DNA from: Ignavibacteria bacterium
GTDB lineage: Bacteria; Bacteroidota; Ignavibacteria; Ignavibacteriales; SURF-24
Assembly: GCA_025612245.1 (NCBI GenBank)
Contig: JAAXKQ010000019.1
Coordinates: 51,697 to 115,696, forward strand
Direction of reading: 5' to 3'
DNA length: 64,000 nt
A program made the position numbers and the translations under genes. The first letter of the stretch is position 1. Every line of letters begins with the position of its first letter. The notes under the pieces are model-generated. The model was given only the letters and a program-made list of their open reading frames with translations. It had not been told where the DNA came from and did no database searches. Below, one piece after another: positions 9,789 through 17,538 of the stretch.

Positions 9789-10793
9789 TCAAAGCATTCT
9801 CATTGCAACTACCGTAAAGTCGTCATTGCCGCGGGAAAAGTCACGGTAGAGTACCCCGCAGATGACAGAGGTTGATTTCATAAAAAGCCCCGGGTACTTA
9901 TCCATATTCCACCTGGCGGACATTCCGTCTGAATGCATCACCAAAAGTGCGCCTTTTGTCCAGGGGTATTCAAAAACCTGCATCCGCCTGGCCTCATGGC
10001 CGACGATGCCGTTGTGTGAGATCATGCTGCGGCTGCCTAAAGGGGAGATAATGACGCCTGAGATATTTCCCACGCCGCAATATTTCACACTCAGTGCCTT
10101 TGTCTCCAGTTCGCAAATGGCAACAGCAGCTCCGCGCGTATGCCCGAGGCGCAGATGAATGGAGTTTAGAATTTTATCCACTGCTCCTGAAGTCTCCTCA
10201 AAAGCCTTAATTGCTTCGTTCGAGGCGTCGGAAGCCTCAAGCCCGTGGCCAAGTCCGTCAGCAATCATTACTGTAATTCCATTGGCTCCCATTCTCCAGG
10301 CCCACTTGTCGCCGGAGACCTCCTGCCCTGGCTTTGGCAGGTTAATGCCGCTGATTTCAAATGTCTGCTCCTCTAAGGCAGGTTTATTAAGCCAGATGCG
10401 CGACAATATAACGGTTCCCAGACCTTCCAGGGAATAGATGTCAAAAAAGTCCGACAGGCGTTTTATGGATCCCAGTCCAGTTCCAGGGCTTCCGGCGGTT
10501 GAAAATCCGTCGCGCATGGCTTCGGCAATGTTCCTGATGCCGGGTGATTTATCAATAGCCAAAAGTTCCAGGCCTTCCATGTGACCCCTTTTAATCCTGA
10601 AGAGCAGGAATTCGCCCCCGTTTGACGTATGCTTTACGAGGTTTCTGCACAGTTCGGTAACAATTATGCTTATTCTGCCCTTATCGGTTTCATTAAATCC
10701 AATAGCTGTAGCCGCGTATGTCGTAAGGCGCCTTGCTTCGGAGACCGCGCTTTGCTCGGTAATTTTTAACGCGAATATATTTTTCATTTCCAC
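9789..10793 (-). CDS. RsbX-like protein: RsbT-type GHKL domain fused to a PP2C/SpoIIE phosphatase
   Basis: 334 residues. The N-terminal 135 or so resemble an anti-sigma-factor kinase (ELCRNLVKHT, GTGLGSIKRL). The C-terminal half is a short PP2C-type phosphatase (GDKWAWR, MIADGLGHG with the metal-binding Asp, GNDDFTVV at the end) like RsbX or SpoIIE. In known stressosomes the RsbX phosphatase removes phosphate from RsbR and RsbS and resets the complex; that role is likely here. An odd point: the G1 box reads DKSPGI, with serine replacing the first glycine of DxGxG, so the GHKL half may bind rather than phosphorylate. It overlaps rsbT by 10 bp. Confidence 0.87.
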   Translation of the reverse strand: MEMKNIFALKITEQSAVSEARRLTTYAATAIGFNETDKGRISIIVTELCRNLVKHTSNGGEFLLFRIKRGHMEGLELLAIDKSPGIRNIAEAMRDGFSTAGSPGTGLGSIKRLSDFFDIYSLEGLGTVILSRIWLNKPALEEQTFEISGINLPKPGQEVSGDKWAWRMGANGITVMIADGLGHGLEASDASNEAIKAFEETSGAVDKILNSIHLRLGHTRGAAVAICELETKALSVKYCGVGNISGVIISPLGSRSMISHNGIVGHEARRMQVFEYPWTKGALLVMHSDGMSARWNMDKYPGLFMKSTSVICGVLYRDFSRGNDDFTVVAMRML

Positions 10794-11188
10794 CTGATGA
10801 TTGTGACCCTGGTGCCCTCACCAGGTTTTGTATCGATATAAAACTCATTTGCCAGCCTCCTCGCACCCCCGAGTCCAAGTCCCATTCCGCCGCCGGTAGT
10901 GTACCCGTCCTTAATTGCCTGTTCGACGTCATCAATTCCCGGGCCCTTGTCTTCGAAAGTAAGCCTGAGCCCGATCTTCATTGCGTCAATCACCTGCTCA
11001 ATAAGCATGACCCCTCCGCCGCCATAGTCGAAGGTATTTCTTGCCAGTTCACTTGCAGCGGTAATAAGTTTGGTCTGGTCCACCAGGTTCATTCCAATAG
11101 TTTTTGCCCATTCCCGGACGAGCTGGCGGACCATGACGATATCTTCAGATGTACGGATGAGCCTTTTATCACTCCTTTGTACTGTCAT
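10784..11188 (-). CDS. rsbT: RsbT-like serine/threonine kinase of the stressosome
   Basis: 134-residue single-domain GHKL ATPase with an intact N-box (ELARNTFDYGG), G1 box (EDKGPGI) and G2 box (GGGMGLGLGGARRL), the usual length for RsbT. RsbT binds the RsbR/RsbS STAS core, phosphorylates it after stress and is then released to act on an output protein. Here no RsbU or sigma-factor partner gene is adjacent; the genes downstream encode a phosphatase fusion and hybrid kinases instead. It overlaps rsbS by 20 bp and the downstream GHKL-PP2C gene by 10 bp, which implies tight co-translation. Confidence 0.9.
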   Translation of the reverse strand: MTVQRSDKRLIRTSEDIVMVRQLVREWAKTIGMNLVDQTKLITAASELARNTFDYGGGGVMLIEQVIDAMKIGLRLTFEDKGPGIDDVEQAIKDGYTTGGGMGLGLGGARRLANEFYIDTKPGEGTRVTIIRWK

Positions 11189-11582
11189 TATCGCTCTCCG
11201 GCTCTTGGGCGCTTTCTGAATCTTCCTGGTCCATCATCGATTCCAGGAGCTCAATACCCCTGTCCATATCCAGCGCGGTTTTGACGCCTTTCATATCCAG
11301 GCCCAGTTCAACCATTGTTATTGCAACAGCGGGCCTCATGCCCACTACCACGGTCAATGCGTCCAGCACTTTCGACATGGAAGCAATATTGTTCAGCATT
11401 CGCCCAATAAAGGAGTCGACTATCTCGAGGGAGGAAATGTCTATGAGCACACCTTTGGCCTGTGTCTTTACGATCATTTCAGTCAGGTCATCCTGGAGCG
11501 ATAAAGCAAGACGGTCGTGCATGTCAATCTGTATTGTAACGAGAAGGAATTTTCCCATTTTCAGAATAGGGATTCTTTCCAT
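11169..11582 (-). CDS. rsbS: RsbS-like STAS-domain stressosome scaffold protein
   Basis: 137-residue STAS protein. The block GVLIDISSLEIVDSFIGRML carries the serine in VDSF that corresponds to the RsbT-phosphorylated residue of Bacillus RsbS. After the STAS fold there is an extra acidic tail of about 20 residues rich in E, D and S, longer than a minimal RsbS. The start codon directly follows the rsbR stop with no gap and the end overlaps rsbT by 20 bp. Role: structural core of the stressosome with RsbR that sequesters RsbT until phosphorylated. Confidence 0.92.
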   Translation of the reverse strand: MERIPILKMGKFLLVTIQIDMHDRLALSLQDDLTEMIVKTQAKGVLIDISSLEIVDSFIGRMLNNIASMSKVLDALTVVVGMRPAVAITMVELGLDMKGVKTALDMDRGIELLESMMDQEDSESAQEPESDNDSTKE

Positions 11583-12464
11583 TTATTTCTCCTTTTTTGC
11601 GATGGGCTGGGATTTAACAATATGAAGGCCGTTCATTACGAGTGCAGTCTTCAGTGCCTCGGCCATGGTGGCCTTGGTGATAACGTCAGCAAGGTTAACG
11701 CCCAGGTGCACAATTGTCTGTGCGATCTGCGGCCTGATTCCGCTTATGATGCATTCTGCTCCCATGAGTTTTGCTGCCGCAACGGTCTTCAGAAGATGCT
11801 GAGCTACCAGAGTGTCGACGGTTGGAACGCCCGTAATATCAATTATTGCGACGTAGGAGCCGGTCTCAACGATTCTTGTAAGCAGGCTTTCCATAACCAC
11901 CTGTGTCCTTTCGCTGTCGAGCGTGCCGATCAGGGGAAGGGCGAGGATGCCGTTCCACAGCTGTACCACGGGTGTGGAAAGCTCAATCATTTCTCTCTGC
12001 TGGCGCAGAATTATCTCTTCACGGCTTTTAATGTAAACGTCTATTGTGTAGAGACCCAGTTTGTCCAGAATGACGGTAACATTCCATATCTCGCGGCTCA
12101 GTGCACCAGTATTTTCCTTTATCGTCTCAGTTAAACTGTTAAAAAGGGGCTGCTTTAGAGAGAATATAAAAGTTGCGGTTTCAGAAGGGGAGTAGCCCTG
12201 AAGTGCCCTTGAGCGTGAAGCGGAGTTTAGCATTTCCATGACCCGGGACCACTCCGGAGCATTAAGGTCGTAATTTACGCCCCTGGAAGTGGCTTCTCTG
12301 AAAAGGCTGAGGAATTCAGAGGACTGCTGCCTTAATTCCGATTCGTTCATCAGGTCGGATCTCAGTGTTACTGACTGAAGCTGTTCTTTAACCCAGCGAT
12401 TCAGGATCTCGGTCTCTTGTTTTTTTAGGATGTCTGCGATGATTGATGCCTGCTCTTTTGCCAT
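11583..12464 (-). CDS. rsbR: RsbR-like stressosome sensor (N-terminal sensory domain plus STAS)
   Basis: 293 residues: an alpha-helical N-terminal region (1-155) of the RsbR sensory type, a linker helix (REEIILRQQREMIELS), and a C-terminal STAS domain (about 165-285). The STAS domain keeps IIDITGVPTVDT, whose final threonine matches the second phospho-threonine of Bacillus RsbRA; the position equivalent to the first, in GTLDSER, is serine rather than threonine. No haem or flavin site can be recognised in the N terminus, so the sensed signal is unknown. The start has an AGGAG site 8 bases upstream. It is the first gene of the six-gene operon. Confidence 0.92.
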   Translation of the reverse strand: MAKEQASIIADILKKQETEILNRWVKEQLQSVTLRSDLMNESELRQQSSEFLSLFREATSRGVNYDLNAPEWSRVMEMLNSASRSRALQGYSPSETATFIFSLKQPLFNSLTETIKENTGALSREIWNVTVILDKLGLYTIDVYIKSREEIILRQQREMIELSTPVVQLWNGILALPLIGTLDSERTQVVMESLLTRIVETGSYVAIIDITGVPTVDTLVAQHLLKTVAAAKLMGAECIISGIRPQIAQTIVHLGVNLADVITKATMAEALKTALVMNGLHIVKSQPIAKKEK

Positions 12465-12954
12465 CAGAAAGCTCCTTGAATTTTATTTTAAGATTGAAGT
12501 ATGATTCAACTGAAAAACAGGGAAAGCGCCGGACGGAACACGATTTTTTGAAATATTCAGAAGCCAGACAAAGTGTTGGTATCGGATCAGGGCATTTTAA
12601 GTATGTGTAATAAACTTATCCAATATAATGCTTGAAGTCAACCTAAATCCATTTTAACTTTCTTTCCCGGATCCTTATGTCTTTGTTCCGGCTAAATCCG
12701 TCTTAACTTCTGAATTTGAGCCATAATTAATGAATATATGGTGAATGCATTAACAAACAAGTCAAAAAATGCACTTGCAAAAGCAGGGAAGAGTACGGGA
12801 AAATATGGTATTCCTGTCTAGAAAGCAAAAAAACGGACCGGGGAGTGCAGCTCCCGGCCCGTTGTGTATATAGTAAAACAAATTATAAGTGTTTGCAATA
12901 ATTTAGACCATATGACCGGCCCTGAAATTCCATTTCTTTGGGAAATAATTAATT
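12465..12954. other. Intergenic region upstream of the stressosome operon
   Basis: 490 bp with no credible gene. The rsbR end must hold the promoter of the minus-strand stressosome operon, but no consensus could be assigned with confidence. The other end contains the terminator of the haem-binding protein gene. Confidence 0.6.
12824..12863 (-). terminator. Terminator of the haem-binding protein gene
   Basis: A GC-rich hairpin (arms about 12832-12845 and 12851-12863, one mismatch and one bulge) is followed on the minus strand by a run of seven T, the complement of A 12827-12833. It lies 92 bp beyond the stop of the minus-strand gene ending at 12955. Confidence 0.75.
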
Positions 12955-13458
12955 TTAATGCTCTTCATGTTCTTCCCCGTGATTGCTGCCGGCTGAACCG
13001 GGTGGTGGGGGAGTAACTTTGAAAGTTCTTTCAATTCCCAAAATTAGCTGCTGCTTTTCAGATCCGCTCAGCCTGGCCTCCGGATGAAGCCAAAGGTAAG
13101 AATCCAGGGGCATTTCACCTTCATTTATCTGCCTAATCATGGAACGGGCTTTTCTGTCTTGTCTTGTTTTGGGATAATTCCACTCCGAAAAATTGAGGTG
13201 TCTTCTTCCTTCGTGCACGTGGTCCGATAAAAACCACGACACAGGTGCAATGTTAGAATAATAGGGCCAGGTGGTTTCATTGCTATGGCAGTCGTAGCAT
13301 GCCCTGCGTGCAAGAGACCTGGTTTGAGGGGAGTCCCATTTAATGTCGGTCATGGACGGCGGATTGTCCTTTTTTACGGGAATCAGCTGAATGATGATGA
13401 GTAAAATTATGAGTCCAACCACTAGCCACTTAATTGTCTTTCTGGTTTTCCCCGTCAT
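12955..13458 (-). CDS. Membrane-anchored haem-binding (Haem_bd) cytochrome c-like protein
   Basis: 167 residues with one N-terminal transmembrane helix (about 11-27) and a periplasmic domain. The single haem c attachment motif CYDCH lies at 54-58 in the context RRACYDCHSNETTWPYYSNIAP, which is the signature of the Haem_bd domain family common in Bacteroidota. The C terminus is rich in proline and glycine and ends in a His/Glu-rich stretch. Probably an electron carrier or redox sensor outside the inner membrane. It is monocistronic, with its own terminator. No cytochrome maturation gene is nearby. Confidence 0.85.
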   Translation of the reverse strand: MTGKTRKTIKWLVVGLIILLIIIQLIPVKKDNPPSMTDIKWDSPQTRSLARRACYDCHSNETTWPYYSNIAPVSWFLSDHVHEGRRHLNFSEWNYPKTRQDRKARSMIRQINEGEMPLDSYLWLHPEARLSGSEKQQLILGIERTFKVTPPPPGSAGSNHGEEHEEH

Positions 13459-13652
13459 GTGTCCCTCCGGATTAAATTTAAGAAAATGAAAGCCCTTATA
13501 TTAAAGTTAGTATAAGAATATTCAATGACAAATCCCATTCCGGGCAATGCCGGATATTTCATAAGTATAAATAACTTTTACGGTGTTTTGGGCTTCCTTA
13601 TTCATTGAATGTGGTTTCCCCGGGAGGGAATTTATTTTCTCTTCCTGTGTCC

Positions 13653-13707
13653 CGGGCAAACATAAAAAGGGCACCCGGTAATTGAGTGCCCTTTTTATGT
13701 TTGCCCG
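13653..13707. terminator. 22-bp perfect inverted repeat, bidirectional terminator
   Basis: Arms 13653-13674 and 13686-13707 are exactly complementary over 22 bp with an 11-nt loop; each arm contains a five-base A or T run. It lies just beyond the stop of the minus-strand SnoaL-like gene. A second small hairpin (CCCGC/GCGGG, about 13704-13720) abuts it. Confidence 0.75.
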
Positions 13708-13738
13708 CTTCAAATGCGGGTTGTGGCTTATGGCAGTT

Positions 13739-14185
13739 TTAAGCTTCCACGCGCAAGTCGACTCCAATCTGCTTTAAGAGACCCGGCAAGCCTCCGCCCT
13801 CTACGTGTGTTACCTGCAGCTTTTGGATCTTATTGTCCCGAACCGTAAACTCCACCTGTTCATCCGGCATATTCACGGACTTATTTGTAGGCGCTATGGT
13901 TCTTAGACCTGCATAAGGAGCCGGCATCGACTTTGTATGTGTGCCGGTAATGTGGAACCTGACGTTTACAGCGCCTCCTTTTTCCTTTAAGAACTCGTAA
14001 TTAAATCGGAAGTCGGGTATACCGTTTCCAAGGGCGCGGTGTATGCTCATAAAACCGCTGGCATCCAGCGTATCGGGAGCCACACCCGTAACCTTGAAAC
14101 TGTTTGATAAAAGATCCTCGGCTTTGGTAAAATTCCGCTGTTCAATGGCAATCAGGAATTCCTCAATAATGTTGGCAGGTGACAT
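13739..14185 (-). CDS. SnoaL-like / NTF2-fold protein
   Basis: 148 residues. The pattern IEEFLIAIEQRNFTKAEDLL, then a central IPDFRFNYEFLKEKGGAVNVRFHITGTH block and a V-E-F strand near the end fit the SnoaL-like (ester cyclase/NTF2-like) alpha+beta barrel. Such proteins are small cyclases, isomerases or ligand-binding proteins; no catalytic residue can be assigned here. It is divergent from the tetR gene, whose operator palindrome lies 224 bp from this start, so it could be under the same repressor, but that is inference. Confidence 0.75.
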   Translation of the reverse strand: MSPANIIEEFLIAIEQRNFTKAEDLLSNSFKVTGVAPDTLDASGFMSIHRALGNGIPDFRFNYEFLKEKGGAVNVRFHITGTHTKSMPAPYAGLRTIAPTNKSVNMPDEQVEFTVRDNKIQKLQVTHVEGGGLPGLLKQIGVDLRVEA

Positions 14186-14408
14186 TCTCTACCTCCGTTC
14201 TTTTATAAAATTAGAGCCCTTTTTTCCATTAATCGTCAATCCGTCCTGATTGGAATTTTGGAATTTATGCCCTTAAAATCAATGAATTCCGGGATGACCT
14301 TTCTCGCAAGCAGCCATATTTAAGCAGGAGTTCCACAAAGGGGGAAAAGGCCTGGTCAATTGAGGATTTAATGCTCCGGGACATAATAAAAATCCCCTTG
14401 TTTTTTAC

Positions 14409-14424
14409 TATACCGATCGGTATA
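14409..14424. promoter_or_regulatory. Probable TetR operator
   Basis: A perfect 16-bp palindrome, TATACCGATCGGTATA, ends 28 bp before the start codon of the TetR-family gene. Its length, symmetry and position fit an autoregulatory operator for that repressor. Confidence 0.78.
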
Positions 14425-14452
14425 TTGGCTACATAAATTAAAAAGGCAATGC

Positions 14453-15019
14453 ATGGATAACCGCGAGAACATACTGTCAGTTGCACTCAGGCTTTTTTCC
14501 TCTTCGGGGTATGATTCTGTAGGCGTGCAGGAAATTGTAGACGAGGCGGGAATTACAAAGCCCACTTTATATCACTATTTCGGGAGCAAGAGGGGTTTGC
14601 TCGATGCGCTTCTGGAAAAACATTTTTCAGCACTTCTGACCTCCGTGCGCGAGGCTGCAAGCTACCAGGGGGATCTTCCTTTGACACTCCAGAAAGTAGT
14701 TGAAGCTTTCTTTCAGTTTGTCAAGCAGCAGAAGGATTTCTACCGCATGCAGCTTGCAATGTGTTTTTCGGGTCCGGAAAGTGAGACGCTGGAGGCGTCA
14801 TCCAGATATAACAGGGAGCTCATTCTGATTTTAGAAGAGATGTTTCTTAAGGCCTCCGGCGACCACGGAAATATGAAAGGAAGGCATAAAAGATATGCCT
14901 TTACGTTCCTGGGCATAATTAATAATTACATAACACTGTACCTGGGAAACCATATTACGCTGGATTCGAGGGAGGCTTTTCTGGCAGTTCACCAGTTCAG
15001 CCATGGAATCTACTCGTAA
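14453..15019 (+). CDS. TetR/AcrR-family transcriptional regulator
   Basis: 188 residues. The N-terminal TetR helix-turn-helix is clear: ILSVALRLFSSSGYDSVGVQEIVDEAGITK followed by PTLYHYFGSKRGLLDALL. The C-terminal ligand domain (about 60-188) is helical and not informative about the effector. It begins 28 bp after a perfect operator palindrome, so autorepression is likely. A GH13 gene follows after 72 bp on the same strand and may be co-transcribed. An ATG at 14449, out of frame with this gene, was not used. Confidence 0.92.
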   Translation: MDNRENILSVALRLFSSSGYDSVGVQEIVDEAGITKPTLYHYFGSKRGLLDALLEKHFSALLTSVREAASYQGDLPLTLQKVVEAFFQFVKQQKDFYRMQLAMCFSGPESETLEASSRYNRELILILEEMFLKASGDHGNMKGRHKRYAFTFLGIINNYITLYLGNHITLDSREAFLAVHQFSHGIYS

Positions 15020-15091
15020 AAGTTTTTTTTCTTCAAAAGCCGCCCCAAAGCGCGGAAGACATAGTTTTATTTATTTACATAGGATATTTTA

Positions 15092-16453
15092 ATGCCACAC
15101 TGGTCATTTGATTCTGTTTTCTATCACATTTATCCTCTGGGCCTCTGCGGGGCGCCAAAGAATAATGATTTTACTTCGCAACCCGTCCCGCGGCTCGGGA
15201 AAATTTACGGCTGGATTGACCACCTTAAGTCTCTTGGCGTCAATGCGGTCTATCTGGGCCCATTGTTTGAATCCACTTCGCACGGCTATGACACGTCAGA
15301 TTACTTTCACGTCGACAGGCGTCTTGGCACAGACCTGGAGTTAAAGAACCTGGTATCTGAACTTCACCGTAACGGCATCAGGGTAATTCTGGACGGCGTA
15401 TTTAACCACGTGGGCCGTAATTTCTGGGCTTTCCAGGATCTGCAGCGCAACGGGAAGTCCTCACAATACGCCTCCTGGTTTTACGGCCTGGATTTCGGCA
15501 AGAAAAGCCCTTATGGAGATAACTTTTCTTACGAGGGATGGAACGGACATTACAACCTCGTAAAATTAAATCTCAATAACCATCAGACAAGGGAGCACCT
15601 GTTTGATGCCGTAAGGATGTGGATGGATTATTTTGAAATCGATGGCTTAAGGCTGGATGCGGCTGACTGCATAGACATGAGGTTTCTCAGGGATCTAAAC
15701 CTCGTTACGAAGCACAAGCGGAATGATTTCTGGCTGATGGGGGAAATCATTCACGGCGACTACAGGCGCTGGGTCAATGACGAGATACTCGATTCCGTAA
15801 CAAACTATGAATGCTATAAAGGCCTCTATTCAAGCCTTAACGACAAGAACTATTTTGAAATTGCATATTCCTTAAACCGCCAGTTCGGGACGCAAGGGAT
15901 GTACAAAAGCCTGCCTCTATACGGCTTTGCGGATAATCACGATGTAAACCGCATTGCAAGCGTCATAAAAAAAACGGCGCATTTATATCCTTTATACTGT
16001 CTTCTTTTTACAATGCCCGGTGTGCCGTCGCTCTACTATGGAAGCGAGTGGGCAATTAAGGGTGAAAAGCTTAAGACCAGCGACGATCCCCTCCGTCCCT
16101 CGTTAAACATTGCAGATTTTACAAACGGGCACAGTCCCGATCTTGCAAAAGCGCTTATGCGTTTATCCTCGCTCAGGCATTCGTCGGAAGCTTTAAGGCG
16201 CGGCGATTACACGCAGCTTCACGTATCAATGGAGCAGTTTGCCTTTATGCGCCGCTCGGGGCATGAAGCGGCCGTTATCGTACTCAATTCATCGGAAAAA
16301 GCAGTGTCGCTGGAGATAAACATGCCTTCTTTTTCCGGTGCAGAGTTTTTTGACGTGCTCAATGAAGGTGAAAGCTTTAAGATAAAATCGGGCAAACTTT
16401 CGATTGGTACATTGTACCCCAGCTGGGCTCGCATTCTTATGTCACGTTTGTGA
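15092..16453 (+). CDS. GH13 alpha-amylase/cyclomaltodextrinase-like glycosidase
   Basis: 453-residue glycoside hydrolase family 13 enzyme without a signal peptide, so probably cytoplasmic and acting on maltodextrins. The conserved regions are present in order: GVNAVYLGPLFES, DGVFNHVG, GLRLDAAD (nucleophile Asp189), LMGEII (acid/base Glu218) and FADNHD (Asp284), then a C-terminal beta domain. Length is at the short end for the family, with a compact barrel and no N-terminal domain. It lies 72 bp downstream of the TetR gene, which may control it. Exact specificity (cyclomaltodextrinase, neopullulanase or amylase) cannot be told. Confidence 0.88.
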   Translation: MPHWSFDSVFYHIYPLGLCGAPKNNDFTSQPVPRLGKIYGWIDHLKSLGVNAVYLGPLFESTSHGYDTSDYFHVDRRLGTDLELKNLVSELHRNGIRVILDGVFNHVGRNFWAFQDLQRNGKSSQYASWFYGLDFGKKSPYGDNFSYEGWNGHYNLVKLNLNNHQTREHLFDAVRMWMDYFEIDGLRLDAADCIDMRFLRDLNLVTKHKRNDFWLMGEIIHGDYRRWVNDEILDSVTNYECYKGLYSSLNDKNYFEIAYSLNRQFGTQGMYKSLPLYGFADNHDVNRIASVIKKTAHLYPLYCLLFTMPGVPSLYYGSEWAIKGEKLKTSDDPLRPSLNIADFTNGHSPDLAKALMRLSSLRHSSEALRRGDYTQLHVSMEQFAFMRRSGHEAAVIVLNSSEKAVSLEINMPSFSGAEFFDVLNEGESFKIKSGKLSIGTLYPSWARILMSRL

Positions 16454-17139
16454 TTAAATACCGGAAATCCTCCGCTGAATTGCATATCATTTTATAAGAT
16501 ACATTCTTTTTACCGGCCCCGCAGGCATTATGCGGGGCTGATATTTTCAGAACTTTATGTTTTAGATCACAATATAGATTTCACGTGAATCCTGCACTTG
16601 CTTTTAGAAAACGATTTAACTTCCTTAAAGTAGTAACTGAACATCAAAGGATTTGTTAGTCCAGTTTAGATAGGAAAAAATAACTAACCTTCGGTTGTAA
16701 CCAATAAATAAATTCAATTTATAACAGGTAAAGGAGTTCCATGGCAGTTGTCTCGGCAGCATGTTTCTGAAAAAGAATCTTGGTTTCTCCAAAAGTATAC
16801 TTCAAAAAATACTTCGGTTCCCAGGAGCAAAACAAAAAAAAGATTCTTACTTAAGAGTTAGTGAAAGTTGAAAGCGAATAAAATACTGTTACAGAAAAGA
16901 ATCTGTATGAATATAAATTGTGGGTTTTGGTTCCTGTCCTTTTAAGAATTCATCCTGATATTTGGAACCGGCTAATGAAGGGGTTGAATGAACTTCAGAG
17001 AGCCGGGGCAAAAGAGGGCATTTTATGGTTCAGGGTGAGGTGCGTGGTTTCCGGCAAAAGAGCAAATATACTGTAATTAAATAAACCGTGTGCCCGAAGA
17101 ACTTTGATGTTAAAACCGAACTGATGGAATAAACCCGAT
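16454..17139. other. Long intergenic region with a nested inverted-repeat element
   Basis: 686 bp without a credible gene. It begins with the terminator of the GH13 gene. At 16773-16848 there is a nested structure: outer arms 16773-16781 and 16840-16848, middle CTCC (16787-16790) with GGAG (16824-16827), inner AAGTAT (16793-16798) with ATACTT (16809-16814). Nothing else was recognised. Confidence 0.5.
16516..16547 (+). terminator. Terminator of the GH13 gene
   Basis: An 8-bp perfect stem GCCCCGCA/TGCGGGGC (16516-16523 and 16531-16538) with a 7-nt loop is followed by a short T-rich stretch, 62 bp beyond the stop codon. Confidence 0.6.
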
Positions 17140-17418
17140 ATGAAAAAAAATCAAACTGAACTGATTAGTTATGCAATAATGCCAAGGCACGAGATGGAAG
17201 CTGTTTTAACCGTTAATGACAGTCGTTTATTTGGAAAGAGCCTGGAGCTGCTTTTTTGCAGACAGGGCCATAACTGCCTTAAAACCTCTGGTACAGAGTC
17301 CCCCTTTGGAATTATTGAATATCTTATTCCTCAGTCAGTGTTTCCACCTGTAGAAGTCGGTAAGGATAAGTGTTGCCAGTATTTCAGATGTGACCGTGAA
17401 TTAGCGATAAATAGATGA
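17140..17418 (+). CDS. Hypothetical protein, 92 residues
   Basis: Not recognised. Begins MKKNQTELIS, has five cysteines in the middle and C-terminal part (including a CC pair), no signal peptide or membrane helix. There is no good ribosome site upstream and the composition is not clearly gene-like, so it may be a chance frame in the long intergenic region before the first SdrD_B gene. Confidence 0.3.
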   Translation: MKKNQTELISYAIMPRHEMEAVLTVNDSRLFGKSLELLFCRQGHNCLKTSGTESPFGIIEYLIPQSVFPPVEVGKDKCCQYFRCDRELAINR

Positions 17419-17538
17419 CCCTAGGGCTCGTTATTTTTACGGGCCAAATAACAATGCGTGTAAGTTGGTTCAAAATATATGTTCTGTTACTCAGGGGTTC
17501 TATTAATTAATCATTAATCAATTTTAGGAGGATGAGAG

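Noticed and set aside
11517..12134. Long plus-strand frame opposite rsbR
   Set aside because: It is the antisense of a well-conserved STAS gene, with no ribosome site and low-complexity composition; a shadow.
13522..13767. 81-residue minus-strand frame
   Set aside because: It spans the 22-bp terminator and overlaps the SnoaL-like gene; not credible as coding.
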